Shown here piece by piece: positions 27,653-34,558 of a stretch of 64,000 nt of DNA. The translations under genes were made by a program, and so were the position numbers. Each line of letters begins with the position of its first letter. Within the stretch, counting starts at the first letter, position 1. The DNA comes from Agrobacterium tumefaciens (GTDB taxonomy: Bacteria > Pseudomonadota > Alphaproteobacteria > Rhizobiales > Rhizobiaceae). The notes below the pieces were generated by a model. That model was not told where the DNA came from. It made no database searches and worked only from the letters and a program-made list of their open reading frames with translations. The DNA lies in the NCBI RefSeq assembly GCF_009649785.1, contig NZ_WJOK01000013.1, forward strand, positions 62,001 to 126,000. The letters are read 5' to 3'.

Positions 27653-28108
27653 TTGGCCCCCGAAATCAAGCTTGAAACACCCCGGCAGGAAGCGGTTCTG
27701 CGCCTTATCGATCTGTCTAACGTCTATATGGCGTCGCTTTATCCCGCCGAAAGCAATCATCTGGTCGATATCGGCCAGCTGGAAAAGGACAATGTCTCCT
27801 TTTTCGTGGCGCGGCATGATGGCCGTGTCGTTGGCTGCGGCGCGCTGGTGGAGGCGGGTGACGGTACGGCGGAGGTCAAGCGCATGTTTGTCGATCCGGA
27901 GGCGAGGGGATTGCGGATCGGCAAGCTGATCATGGATACGCTCATTGCGCGCGGCGCCGAGCTCGGGCTTACCGCCATCCGGCTTGAAACCGGCATCAGC
28001 CAGCCGGAGGCGATTGGTCTTTACCGCAAGGCGGGGTTTGTCGAGATTGAGGCGTTTGCGCCCTATAAGCCGGACCCGCTCAGCCTGTTCATGGAGAAGA
28101 CGCTTTAA
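27653..28108 (+). CDS. GNAT-family N-acetyltransferase
   Basis: A 151-aa acetyl-CoA-dependent transferase. The core has motif A (EVKRMFVDPEARGLRIGKLIMDTL, with the RGxGxG/A-type loop as RGLRIGK) and motif B (IRLETGISQPEAIGLYRKAGF). The acceptor is unknown. It appears to start at a TTG codon with GCAGG upstream, since no ATG exists near the conserved N-terminus. Confidence 0.88.
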   Translation: MAPEIKLETPRQEAVLRLIDLSNVYMASLYPAESNHLVDIGQLEKDNVSFFVARHDGRVVGCGALVEAGDGTAEVKRMFVDPEARGLRIGKLIMDTLIARGAELGLTAIRLETGISQPEAIGLYRKAGFVEIEAFAPYKPDPLSLFMEKTL

Positions 28109-28159
28109 AGGCGAGGCGGGCGCTATCGGCGCGCTTTGCAGAACACTCGATGCCGCCCT

Positions 28160-28252
28160 TGGCCATGTCATCCTCGGCCTCGTGCCGGGGATCTGCCGAC
28201 GTCTGGTAACATCGTTGGGTTGCAGATGCCAGGGACAGGCCCGAGCATGACG
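28160..28252. repeat. Intergenic mosaic repeat, family A copy 1
   Basis: About 90 bp with GTCATCCTCGGCC at one end and GGCCCGAGCATGACG at the other, and GGATCTGCC...GGTTGCAGATGC in the middle. The order and spacing match 60827-60915. It fills the gap between the GNAT gene and the AI-2E permease gene. Confidence 0.8.
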
Positions 28253-28262
28253 AAGACGAGGT

Positions 28263-29501
28263 TTAAGACGCTGCTTTTCGGAACGCCGTCGCTTCGTTGC
28301 TATCCTCTTCACGCGCAACGATGTCGTCGAGCGGGTCATTTTCAGCTGTAGGGGTCGGCGGAACGTCGACGGTGGCGCCAGTGGAGATTTCCACCTCTCG
28401 CACCCATTCCCGCCAGATTGCCACCAGCAGCGCCATCAGCACCGGGCCGATGAAGAGGCCGAGGAAGCCCATGGTCTTGACGCCGCCGACGAGGCCGAAA
28501 AAGGTCGGCAGGAAAGGCAGCTTGATCGGGCCGCCAACGAGTTTCGGACGGATGGTCTTGTCGACGATGAAAAGCTCTACCGAACCCCAGATGAATAGCC
28601 CCAGGCCATAAGCGGGAGAGCCGCTGGCGACCAGATAGATCGATACGAGAGTGAAAGAGAGCGGCGCGCCGCCCGGGATGAGCGCCATGACACCGGTGAG
28701 CACGCCGAGTGTGACGGGCGAGGGGACGCCGGCAATCCAGTAGGCGATGCCGAGGATTATGCCTTCGCCGATGGCGATCAATGTCATGCCGGTGACGGTG
28801 GAGCTGATGGTGGCTGGCACGACGCGGGAAATGCGCTCCCACCGCGTCGGCAGTATGCGTTCTCCCACAAGATCGACCTGATGGGAGAAGCCGGCACCGT
28901 TGCGATAGACAAAGAACAGCGCGATCAACATGAACAGCAGGGTCAGCACCAGGTGGAACGCGCCGTTGCCCGCGGCGAGGATCGCCCGGTAGATATTGCC
29001 GATATTGGCACCGCTGACGAGCTGGATCACTTCGCCGATCGCACCCGGTGTGCCGATATATTTCACCCACTGCTCGCCGAGCCAGGAGCCTACGCCGGGG
29101 AGCGCCGCGATCCAGTCTGGCACGGGTGCGCCCACCTTGTTGACATGCACCGCCCAGCCGAACCATTCGCGGATTTCGCTGGCCGTATAGGAAGCGGCGA
29201 TGAAGATAGGCACCACGAGGAAGGTGAGGATGAGGATGATGGCGATGGAGGCGCCGAGCGTGGTGTTGCCGCCCACCTGCCGCAGAAGCCGCGTATAGAC
29301 CGGCCAGCTGGCGAAGCCGATGACAAGGGCCGCCAGAACCGGAACGAGAAAGCCGTGGAAGAAGTAGATGCCCGCAAGGGCGACGAGAACCAGCAGCCAG
29401 CGCGCAGCCGATATTGGCGGGATCAGAGCGATCCGCGTCGGGCTTGCAGGACCAAGCCATCTCGGTTCGCCACTGGGCTTACGGCTGTCAATATTACTCA
29501 C
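28263..29501 (-). CDS. AI-2E family transporter (TqsA/YdiK-type permease)
   Basis: A 412-aa polytopic membrane protein of PF01594. It has about eight hydrophobic helices: LLVLVALAGIYFFHGFLVPV, the second segment with FASWPVYTRL, and a C-terminal half with LTGVMALIPGGAPLSFTLVSIYL and TFFGLVGGVKTMGFLGLFIGPVLMAL. The name comes from one E. coli member; other members export ions or unknown solutes, so AI-2 export is not implied. The start is GTG. Divergent from an ABC exporter. Confidence 0.92.
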   Translation of the reverse strand: MSNIDSRKPSGEPRWLGPASPTRIALIPPISAARWLLVLVALAGIYFFHGFLVPVLAALVIGFASWPVYTRLLRQVGGNTTLGASIAIILILTFLVVPIFIAASYTASEIREWFGWAVHVNKVGAPVPDWIAALPGVGSWLGEQWVKYIGTPGAIGEVIQLVSGANIGNIYRAILAAGNGAFHLVLTLLFMLIALFFVYRNGAGFSHQVDLVGERILPTRWERISRVVPATISSTVTGMTLIAIGEGIILGIAYWIAGVPSPVTLGVLTGVMALIPGGAPLSFTLVSIYLVASGSPAYGLGLFIWGSVELFIVDKTIRPKLVGGPIKLPFLPTFFGLVGGVKTMGFLGLFIGPVLMALLVAIWREWVREVEISTGATVDVPPTPTAENDPLDDIVAREEDSNEATAFRKAAS

Positions 29502-29730
29502 GGCAGGCTCTTTCTCGCATTCTCCCCGAAGGGTGCATTCACTCTGTCACACCAATACATATAAGTGCAATATAGCCGTATCACATTACCGTTGTGTGTT
29601 TATCGCTCAGCCTATTGAACGATTTTGGTAAAAATAGAACATCGGTCTTGGCGCGCGCATTGAAATATGACAATTGAACTCCGTTTTTATTGCGGCCTCC
29701 GCTTGCCGCGCCCGCTCTTCAGGTCACGCC

Positions 29731-31464
29731 ATGCTGCGCCGTTTCTTCGCCTATTACCGTCCCTATCGCGGTCTGTTCATTCTCGATTTTTCCTGCGCGG
29801 TTCTGTCGGGCGTGCTCGAACTCGGCTTTCCGATGGCGGTGAAGGCCTTTGTGGACGTGCTGTTGCCGGGTGGCGAATGGGGCATCATCCTCGCCGCATC
29901 GGTCGGGCTGCTCGTCATCTATGTCCTGAATACGGGTCTGATGGCGACCGTCACCTACTGGGGACATATGCTCGGCATCAATATCGAGACCGACATGCGG
30001 CGGCTTGCTTTCGACCACCTGCAGAAGCTCTCCTTCCGCTATTTCGACAACCAGAAGACCGGTCATCTGGTTGGCCGGCTGACGAAGGATCTGGAAGAGA
30101 TCGGTGAGGTGGCCCATCACGGCCCCGAGGATCTGTTCATCGCCATCATGACCTTCATCGGCGCTTTCCTGCTGATGCTGTCGGTCAATGTGCCGCTGGC
30201 GCTTGTCACCGCTGCCGTCGTGCCTGTCACCGCCTGGGTGACGAGCCGTTACGGTGGCCGTATGACGCAGAACTTTCGCGCGCTCTACGGTCGGGTAGGC
30301 GATTTCAACGCCCGTATCGAGGAAAATGTCGGTGGCATGCGGGTGGTGCAGGCCTTTGCCAATGAGGACCACGAACGCGCGCTGTTTGAGAAGGACAACC
30401 AGAAATACCGCCGCACGAAGCTGGATGCCTACAAGATCATGGCTGCCAGCACTTCGCTCAGCTACATGAGCATGCGGCTGACGCAGATGATCGTGATGAT
30501 CTGCGGCGCCTGGTTCGTGCTGCATGGCGGCCTGACGGAAGGGGGCTTCGTTGGCTTCCTGCTTCTGGTCGGCGTGTTTTTCCGCCCGGTGGAAAAGATC
30601 AACTCGGTCATCGAGACCTATCCGAAGGGCATTGCCGGTTTTCGCCGCTTTACCGAGCTTCTGGACACGGCGCCGGATATCACCGACGCACCGGATGCGA
30701 TCGAGGCACCGGCGCTTTCCGGCGCCATTGAATATCGCCATGTCGGTTTCGGTTATGCCGAGGGCAAGCAGGTTCTCGACAATATCGACCTGAAGATCAA
30801 TGCGGGCGAGACGGTGGCTTTCGTCGGGCCTTCGGGGGCGGGCAAAACGACGCTTTGCTCGCTGCTGCCGCGCTTTTATGATGTCACCAGCGGTTCGATC
30901 ACCATTGACGGCATCGATATCCGCAAGATGAAGCTTGCCTCGCTGCGCAACCAGATCGGAATCGTGCAGCAGGATGTGTTCCTGTTTGGCGGCACGATCC
31001 GCGAGAATATCGAATATGGCCGGCTCGGCGCTTCCGATGTCGAGATCATGGATGCGGCTCGGCGTGCCCGGCTCGATGGCGTCATCGAAGCGATGCCGAT
31101 GGGACTCGACACCGTCATCGGTGAGCGTGGCGTGAAACTTTCCGGTGGACAGAAACAGCGTCTTGCCATCGCCCGCATGTTCCTCAAGAACCCGCCTATC
31201 CTCATTCTCGACGAGGCGACCTCGGCGCTGGATACCGAAACCGAGCGGGCCATCCAGCAATCGCTGACGGAGCTTGCCAAGGGCCGCACAACGCTCGTCA
31301 TCGCTCACCGGCTGGCAACGATCCGCGATGCGTCACGCATCGTGGTAGTAGACCAGACGGGTATTGCCGAAACCGGCGCGCATGCCGAGCTTCTGGCCGC
31401 CAAGGGCCATTACAGCCGCCTGCATGAGGCGCAGTTCAGCGGGCATCTTCAGGGTCTGAGTTAA
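29731..31464 (+). CDS. ABC exporter, fused membrane and ATPase domains (MsbA-like)
   Basis: A 577-aa half-transporter. The N-terminal domain (about 1-305) has six helices; the C-terminal ATPase has Walker A GPSGAGKTT, Q-loop IGIVQQDVFLFGGTIREN, signature LSGGQKQR and Walker B ILILDEATSALD followed by the His switch IAHRLATI. It should act as a homodimer in the inner membrane. The substrate is unknown; lipids or drugs are typical. The ATG at 29731 is used because the membrane domain begins right after it. Confidence 0.93.
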   Translation: MLRRFFAYYRPYRGLFILDFSCAVLSGVLELGFPMAVKAFVDVLLPGGEWGIILAASVGLLVIYVLNTGLMATVTYWGHMLGINIETDMRRLAFDHLQKLSFRYFDNQKTGHLVGRLTKDLEEIGEVAHHGPEDLFIAIMTFIGAFLLMLSVNVPLALVTAAVVPVTAWVTSRYGGRMTQNFRALYGRVGDFNARIEENVGGMRVVQAFANEDHERALFEKDNQKYRRTKLDAYKIMAASTSLSYMSMRLTQMIVMICGAWFVLHGGLTEGGFVGFLLLVGVFFRPVEKINSVIETYPKGIAGFRRFTELLDTAPDITDAPDAIEAPALSGAIEYRHVGFGYAEGKQVLDNIDLKINAGETVAFVGPSGAGKTTLCSLLPRFYDVTSGSITIDGIDIRKMKLASLRNQIGIVQQDVFLFGGTIRENIEYGRLGASDVEIMDAARRARLDGVIEAMPMGLDTVIGERGVKLSGGQKQRLAIARMFLKNPPILILDEATSALDTETERAIQQSLTELAKGRTTLVIAHRLATIRDASRIVVVDQTGIAETGAHAELLAAKGHYSRLHEAQFSGHLQGLS

Positions 31465-31486
31465 GCGGCGCATCTTGCGCCGCATA

Positions 31487-31711
31487 TCAGGCGTTCTCCG
31501 CTGCGTTTTCCTCGATGATGCCGGTATTCGGCTCGGGCTTGCCGGGATGGCTGGTGACGAGATAACCCATGGCGACAGCGGCGGCGACGATGACCAGCAG
31601 CACCACGCCGCTGATGGTCATCAGCCAGTCGCGCGGCCTTCGCTGCGCCATGATATATTTCGGCCACCGGTAAGGCTGGTTCGCCACGCTGAATTTATTG
31701 CCGTCTCGCAT
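31487..31711 (-). CDS. Small single-pass membrane protein
   Basis: A 74-aa protein: polar, aromatic-rich N-terminus (SVANQPYRWPKYIMAQRRPRDW), one transmembrane helix (MTISGVVLLVIVAAAVAMGYLV) and a short acidic tail. GGGGAAG precedes the ATG at 31711. I do not recognise a family. It is convergent with the ABC exporter gene. Confidence 0.7.
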   Translation of the reverse strand: MRDGNKFSVANQPYRWPKYIMAQRRPRDWLMTISGVVLLVIVAAAVAMGYLVTSHPGKPEPNTGIIEENAAENA

Positions 31712-31837
31712 GAACTTCCCCGGACTATCGTTGCTTCGTGACAGACAAACGCGGGCATGCACGCGGCTGTTCCGCAATGGCGGGGCAGAGCGATGACAAC
31801 GCCGTGAGGTTTCGCGGTAGGATTGGCCGTGGGTTGC

Positions 31838-31930
31838 CGTTGTTTACTGGCTACTACGCCGCGTAGAAGAGTCTTTTCAGCCCAGAGACCTTGGCTGGCT
31901 GGCTTCCGGCTTAAGGCTGGAATGACGGAG
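31838..31930. repeat. Intergenic mosaic repeat, family B copy 3
   Basis: CAGCCCAGAGACCTTGGCTGG followed by CTTCCGGCTTAAGGCTGGAATGACGG. The same modules in the same order occur, degenerate, at 14213-14335, and the end module at 4060-4150. Confidence 0.65.
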
Positions 31931-32070
31931 GAGGGGTCTCATTTCATTAAATCCATGACGCGCTGCGCCGATGGTTGCGTTCAGGCCGAATGTTACTGCG
32001 GCCTCTCGCGCCGGCACACAGCTTCGAAACTCCGCTTGCCAGTCCACACCCTTTTATGCGAATGATTTGC

Positions 32071-32088
32071 AATTGCATTAATTCAATT
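32071..32088. promoter_or_regulatory. Operator-like palindrome before mntH (candidate Mur/Fur-family box)
   Basis: AATTGCATTAATTCAATT is an 18-bp inverted repeat with a single mismatched pair, ending 20 bases before the mntH ATG. It is preceded by TTTGC. TGCAA/AATTGC-rich palindromes are bound by the manganese-responsive regulator Mur in rhizobia; the assignment is by resemblance. Confidence 0.5.
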
Positions 32089-32108
32089 TCCATTTGAAAG
32101 TTCGCAAG

Positions 32109-33434
32109 ATGGACAAGCCTGTCTTTGGATGGCGGCGGAATGGCGACGATCTCTCGCTGTCCGACGTTCACAGCTCGATCAAGATAAGCCCGAATGCCGG
32201 TACGTTTCGCCGGGCGATGGCGTTCTTCGGACCCGGATATCTCGTCGCGGTCGGTTACATGGACCCCGGCAACTGGGCAACGTCGCTCGCCGGTGGCTCC
32301 AAGTTCGGCTACACGCTGCTGACGGTGGCACTGATATCGAACATCATGGCCGTCGTTCTACAGGCGCTCTGTGCCCGTCTGGCGATTGCTTCCGGGCGCG
32401 ATCTGGCGCAGGCCTGTCGCGATGCCTATCCGAAACCGGTGGCGATTGTGCTCTGGCTGCTGGCCGAAATCGCAATCATCGCGACTGATATCGCCGAGGT
32501 CATCGGCACGGCGATCGGCCTCAACCTGATTTTCGGCATTCCGCTCGAACTCGGCGTCCTCATCACGGCGCTTGACGTGTTCCTGATCCTTTATCTGCAA
32601 AGGCTTGGCTTCCGCTGGGTGGAGGCGCTTGTCATCACGCTTCTCGGCGTCATCGCGGTGTGTTTCGCCATTCAGCTGGCGCTGGCCGATCCCGACTGGA
32701 GCCAGGTGATTCGTGGTTTTGCGCCGACGACGGAGATCGTCACCAACCCCGAGATGCTCTATCTGGCGCTTGGCATTCTGGGCGCGACGGTGATGCCGCA
32801 TAATCTCTATCTGCATTCAGGGATCGTGCAGACGCGCGCCATCGGCGAGACGCTGGCCGAAAAACGCGAGGCGCTCAAATTCGCGACACTCGATTCAACC
32901 ATCGCCCTGACGTTTGCTCTCGTCATCAATGCCGCGATCCTCATCCTCGCAGCGGCGACCTTCAACAAAACGGGTCAGACGAATGTTGCCGAACTGGGTG
33001 AAGCGCATAGTCTGCTCGCGCCGCTGCTCGGCCTTGCGATTGCGCCGACGCTGTTCGGGGTGGCGCTTTTGTGCTGTGGCATCAACTCCACTGTTACGGC
33101 AACGCTTGCGGGCCAGATCGTGATGGAAGGTTTCCTCAAGATGCGGCTTGCCCCGTGGCTGCGCCGCCTTATCACCCGCGGCATCGCCATCATCCCCGCC
33201 GCCGGCGTCACCATCGCCTTCGGCGAAAGCGGCACGTCTCAACTGCTGATACTGACGCAGGTGGTCTTAAGCCTGCAACTTTCCTTCGCCGTCTTCCCGC
33301 TGGTCATGTTCACCGCCGACCGCGCCAAGATGGGCGAACTGTGCGCCCCGCGATGGCTCTCGGCGTTTGCATGGCTTATCGCGGTGGTAATTGCGGCGCT
33401 GAATGTGAAGCTGCTGTTTGATTTTGTGGGGTGA
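32109..33434 (+). CDS. mntH: Nramp-family Mn(II)/divalent metal transporter MntH
   Basis: A proton-coupled metal importer of 441 aa with eleven predicted helices. The metal-binding motifs are DPGN in [14 protein letters not shown] (helix 1) and [10 protein letters not shown] (helix 6). It imports Mn2+ and possibly Fe2+, which matters under oxidative stress. The ATG at 32109 is preceded by an AT-rich palindrome likely to be a metal-responsive operator. The HTH gene downstream is convergent, with only nine bases between stop codons. Confidence 0.94.
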   Translation: MDKPVFGWRRNGDDLSLSDVHSSIKISPNAGTFRRAMAFFGPGYLVAVGYMDPGNWATSLAGGSKFGYTLLTVALISNIMAVVLQALCARLAIASGRDLAQACRDAYPKPVAIVLWLLAEIAIIATDIAEVIGTAIGLNLIFGIPLELGVLITALDVFLILYLQRLGFRWVEALVITLLGVIAVCFAIQLALADPDWSQVIRGFAPTTEIVTNPEMLYLALGILGATVMPHNLYLHSGIVQTRAIGETLAEKREALKFATLDSTIALTFALVINAAILILAAATFNKTGQTNVAELGEAHSLLAPLLGLAIAPTLFGVALLCCGINSTVTATLAGQIVMEGFLKMRLAPWLRRLITRGIAIIPAAGVTIAFGESGTSQLLILTQVVLSLQLSFAVFPLVMFTADRAKMGELCAPRWLSAFAWLIAVVIAALNVKLLFDFVG

Positions 33435-33443
33435 GGGAAGGAG

Positions 33444-33785
33444 TCAGGCCGCGCCTCTACGGAGCGCGGCTGCCGTTCCCTCGGGATCGACGGCGATGGC
33501 TTTCAGATAGGCGCGGGCCGGTTGATCCGGCTCGCTGCGGCCCTGTTCCCAATCACGCAAGGTGCCAAGCGGAATATGATAACGGGCGGAAAACTCTTCC
33601 TGCGTCAGTTTCAGTGCTCGGCGGATTATCTTGATGCGGAGCATTCTCGAGGCGGAGGCGAGCTGTTCGGCGGAAAGCGGTGGATTGTCGGGGTCAGCAA
33701 GCGCGTTGGTTTCCGCTTCTTCGTCGGTCATTGCGTGAAGACGCGCCCAGTCGGTTTGATCGGTTTTACCAGCCATTGTCGTCAT
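33444..33785 (-). CDS. HTH protein resembling BrnT-associated antitoxins (orphan)
   Basis: A 113-aa DNA-binding protein. An acidic N-terminal part (DWARLHAMTDEEAETNALADPDNPPLS) precedes a Cro/C1-type helix-turn-helix (IKIIRRALKLTQEEFSARYH, PLGTLRDWEQGRSEPDQPARAYL). This layout is that of HTH antitoxins normally found just after a BrnT (DUF497) toxin gene. No BrnT gene is present; instead the upstream gene encodes a DUF4145 protein that ends 37 bases away. An AAGGAAT ribosome binding site precedes the ATG. The second frame over its start encodes what looks like the last residues of a BrnT toxin. Confidence 0.85.
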   Translation of the reverse strand: MTTMAGKTDQTDWARLHAMTDEEAETNALADPDNPPLSAEQLASASRMLRIKIIRRALKLTQEEFSARYHIPLGTLRDWEQGRSEPDQPARAYLKAIAVDPEGTAAALRRGAA

Positions 33786-33822
33786 ATTCCTTGCGCTCTG
33801 CGCGCGTCGAATGTGTTGACTG
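33776..33822 (-). pseudogene. Possible C-terminal remnant of a BrnT-type toxin gene
   Basis: In the frame +1 relative to the HTH start, the minus strand reads ST-RAERKEY-DDNGW then TAA, the stop falling inside the HTH gene. R-x-x-R-x-x-Y endings and a short overlap with the antitoxin start are typical for brnT. Everything upstream of these codons is missing; the frame opens right after the DUF4145 stop. Only about 15 codons remain, so this is a suggestion, not a firm call. Confidence 0.35.
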
Positions 33823-34452
33823 CTACTTCGATGGTGGCTTTCCTGCTGCTGCCAATTTTGCGTCCAACGCGGCTTTTTTCTGAGCTGCGATTGCGGGACG
33901 TTCGTAAAAGTGTTCGAACAGCTCTTCTAATATTTCAAGGCACCATTCGGCTTCTTCTGCCTCAACATCAATCACTTGCAAGGTTGTTTTTTCATCTATT
34001 GGATGAGCTGAGAAGTTTCCAAAATTACGGATAGCATCGACCGTTTCGTGTAATCCAATCGGTAACGCTTTTTTGGGATCCGTCTCATTAATTAATGCGT
34101 CGATCTGTTTTGCTAAATCCGTCGCCTTGTAATCTAGGCTGTTTAGAATGTTTTGCAGGCATCTCCGGGAAAGAGCTGCTGAAGCTTTGGCGCTAATGGG
34201 AAGAACATCGCACGCTTCTAGGTAATCTCGAGTAATGTCATCTGGAACAAATTGCGAAATTGAGCCGCGGTTGGGACTCATTGGTTCAACCATCCGTGCG
34301 TTACCGGATGGGCTTTCGATAACAATAGTCAATTTTTTGCAGCTTGGACATACAGCCGTTTCGTAGGACCAGTTTGTAACATAACCGTTGCGGCTAAAGC
34401 TGCCAGGAACCCAATTTTCATGGAAATTAATATTGCAATGTGGGCAGCGCAT
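33823..34452 (-). CDS. DUF4145 protein with N-terminal zinc ribbon (HEPN-like), AT-rich
   Basis: A 209-aa protein. Residues 1-45 hold a zinc ribbon (CPHC and CPSC pairs); the helical remainder contains the DUF4145 hallmark RNFGNFSAHP (about 155-165), in which an Arg-Asn and a His are spaced much like the HEPN ribonuclease motif. DUF4145 modules are often attached to restriction and other defence proteins. Codon use (AAT, TTT, TTA, ACT) is clearly AT-richer than all neighbours, a sign of recent transfer. GGAGG precedes ATG 34452, directly after the T run of the nrdJ terminator, leaving no space for an independent promoter upstream apart from that hairpin. It probably forms a unit with the HTH gene downstream. 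Confidence 0.85.
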   Translation of the reverse strand: MRCPHCNINFHENWVPGSFSRNGYVTNWSYETAVCPSCKKLTIVIESPSGNARMVEPMSPNRGSISQFVPDDITRDYLEACDVLPISAKASAALSRRCLQNILNSLDYKATDLAKQIDALINETDPKKALPIGLHETVDAIRNFGNFSAHPIDEKTTLQVIDVEAEEAEWCLEILEELFEHFYERPAIAAQKKAALDAKLAAAGKPPSK

Positions 34453-34462
34453 ATATGCCTCC

Positions 34463-34501
34463 AATAAAAAGTCCCGCAGTGAACCTTAATCACTGCGGGA
34501 C
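34463..34501 (-). terminator. Intrinsic terminator of nrdJ
   Basis: GTCCCGCAGTGA pairs perfectly with TCACTGCGGGAC (12 bp) around a 7-base loop; on the minus strand TTTTTATT follows. It lies 58 bp after the nrdJ stop and immediately before the DUF4145 ribosome binding site. Confidence 0.92.
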
Positions 34502-34558
34502 ATATTCACTTCACCTTCCAAGACTGGAAAGTGGATTCACCACTTATCCATGTATTTC

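Larger units (their letters stand above)
31712..32108. other. 397-bp intergenic region upstream of mntH
   Basis: Contains a family B mosaic repeat (31838-31930) and an operator-like palindrome next to mntH (32071-32088). No gene recognised. Confidence 0.6.

Noticed and set aside
29719-31308. Open frame of 529 codons on the minus strand
   Set aside because: Antisense to the ABC exporter, which has all ATPase motifs.
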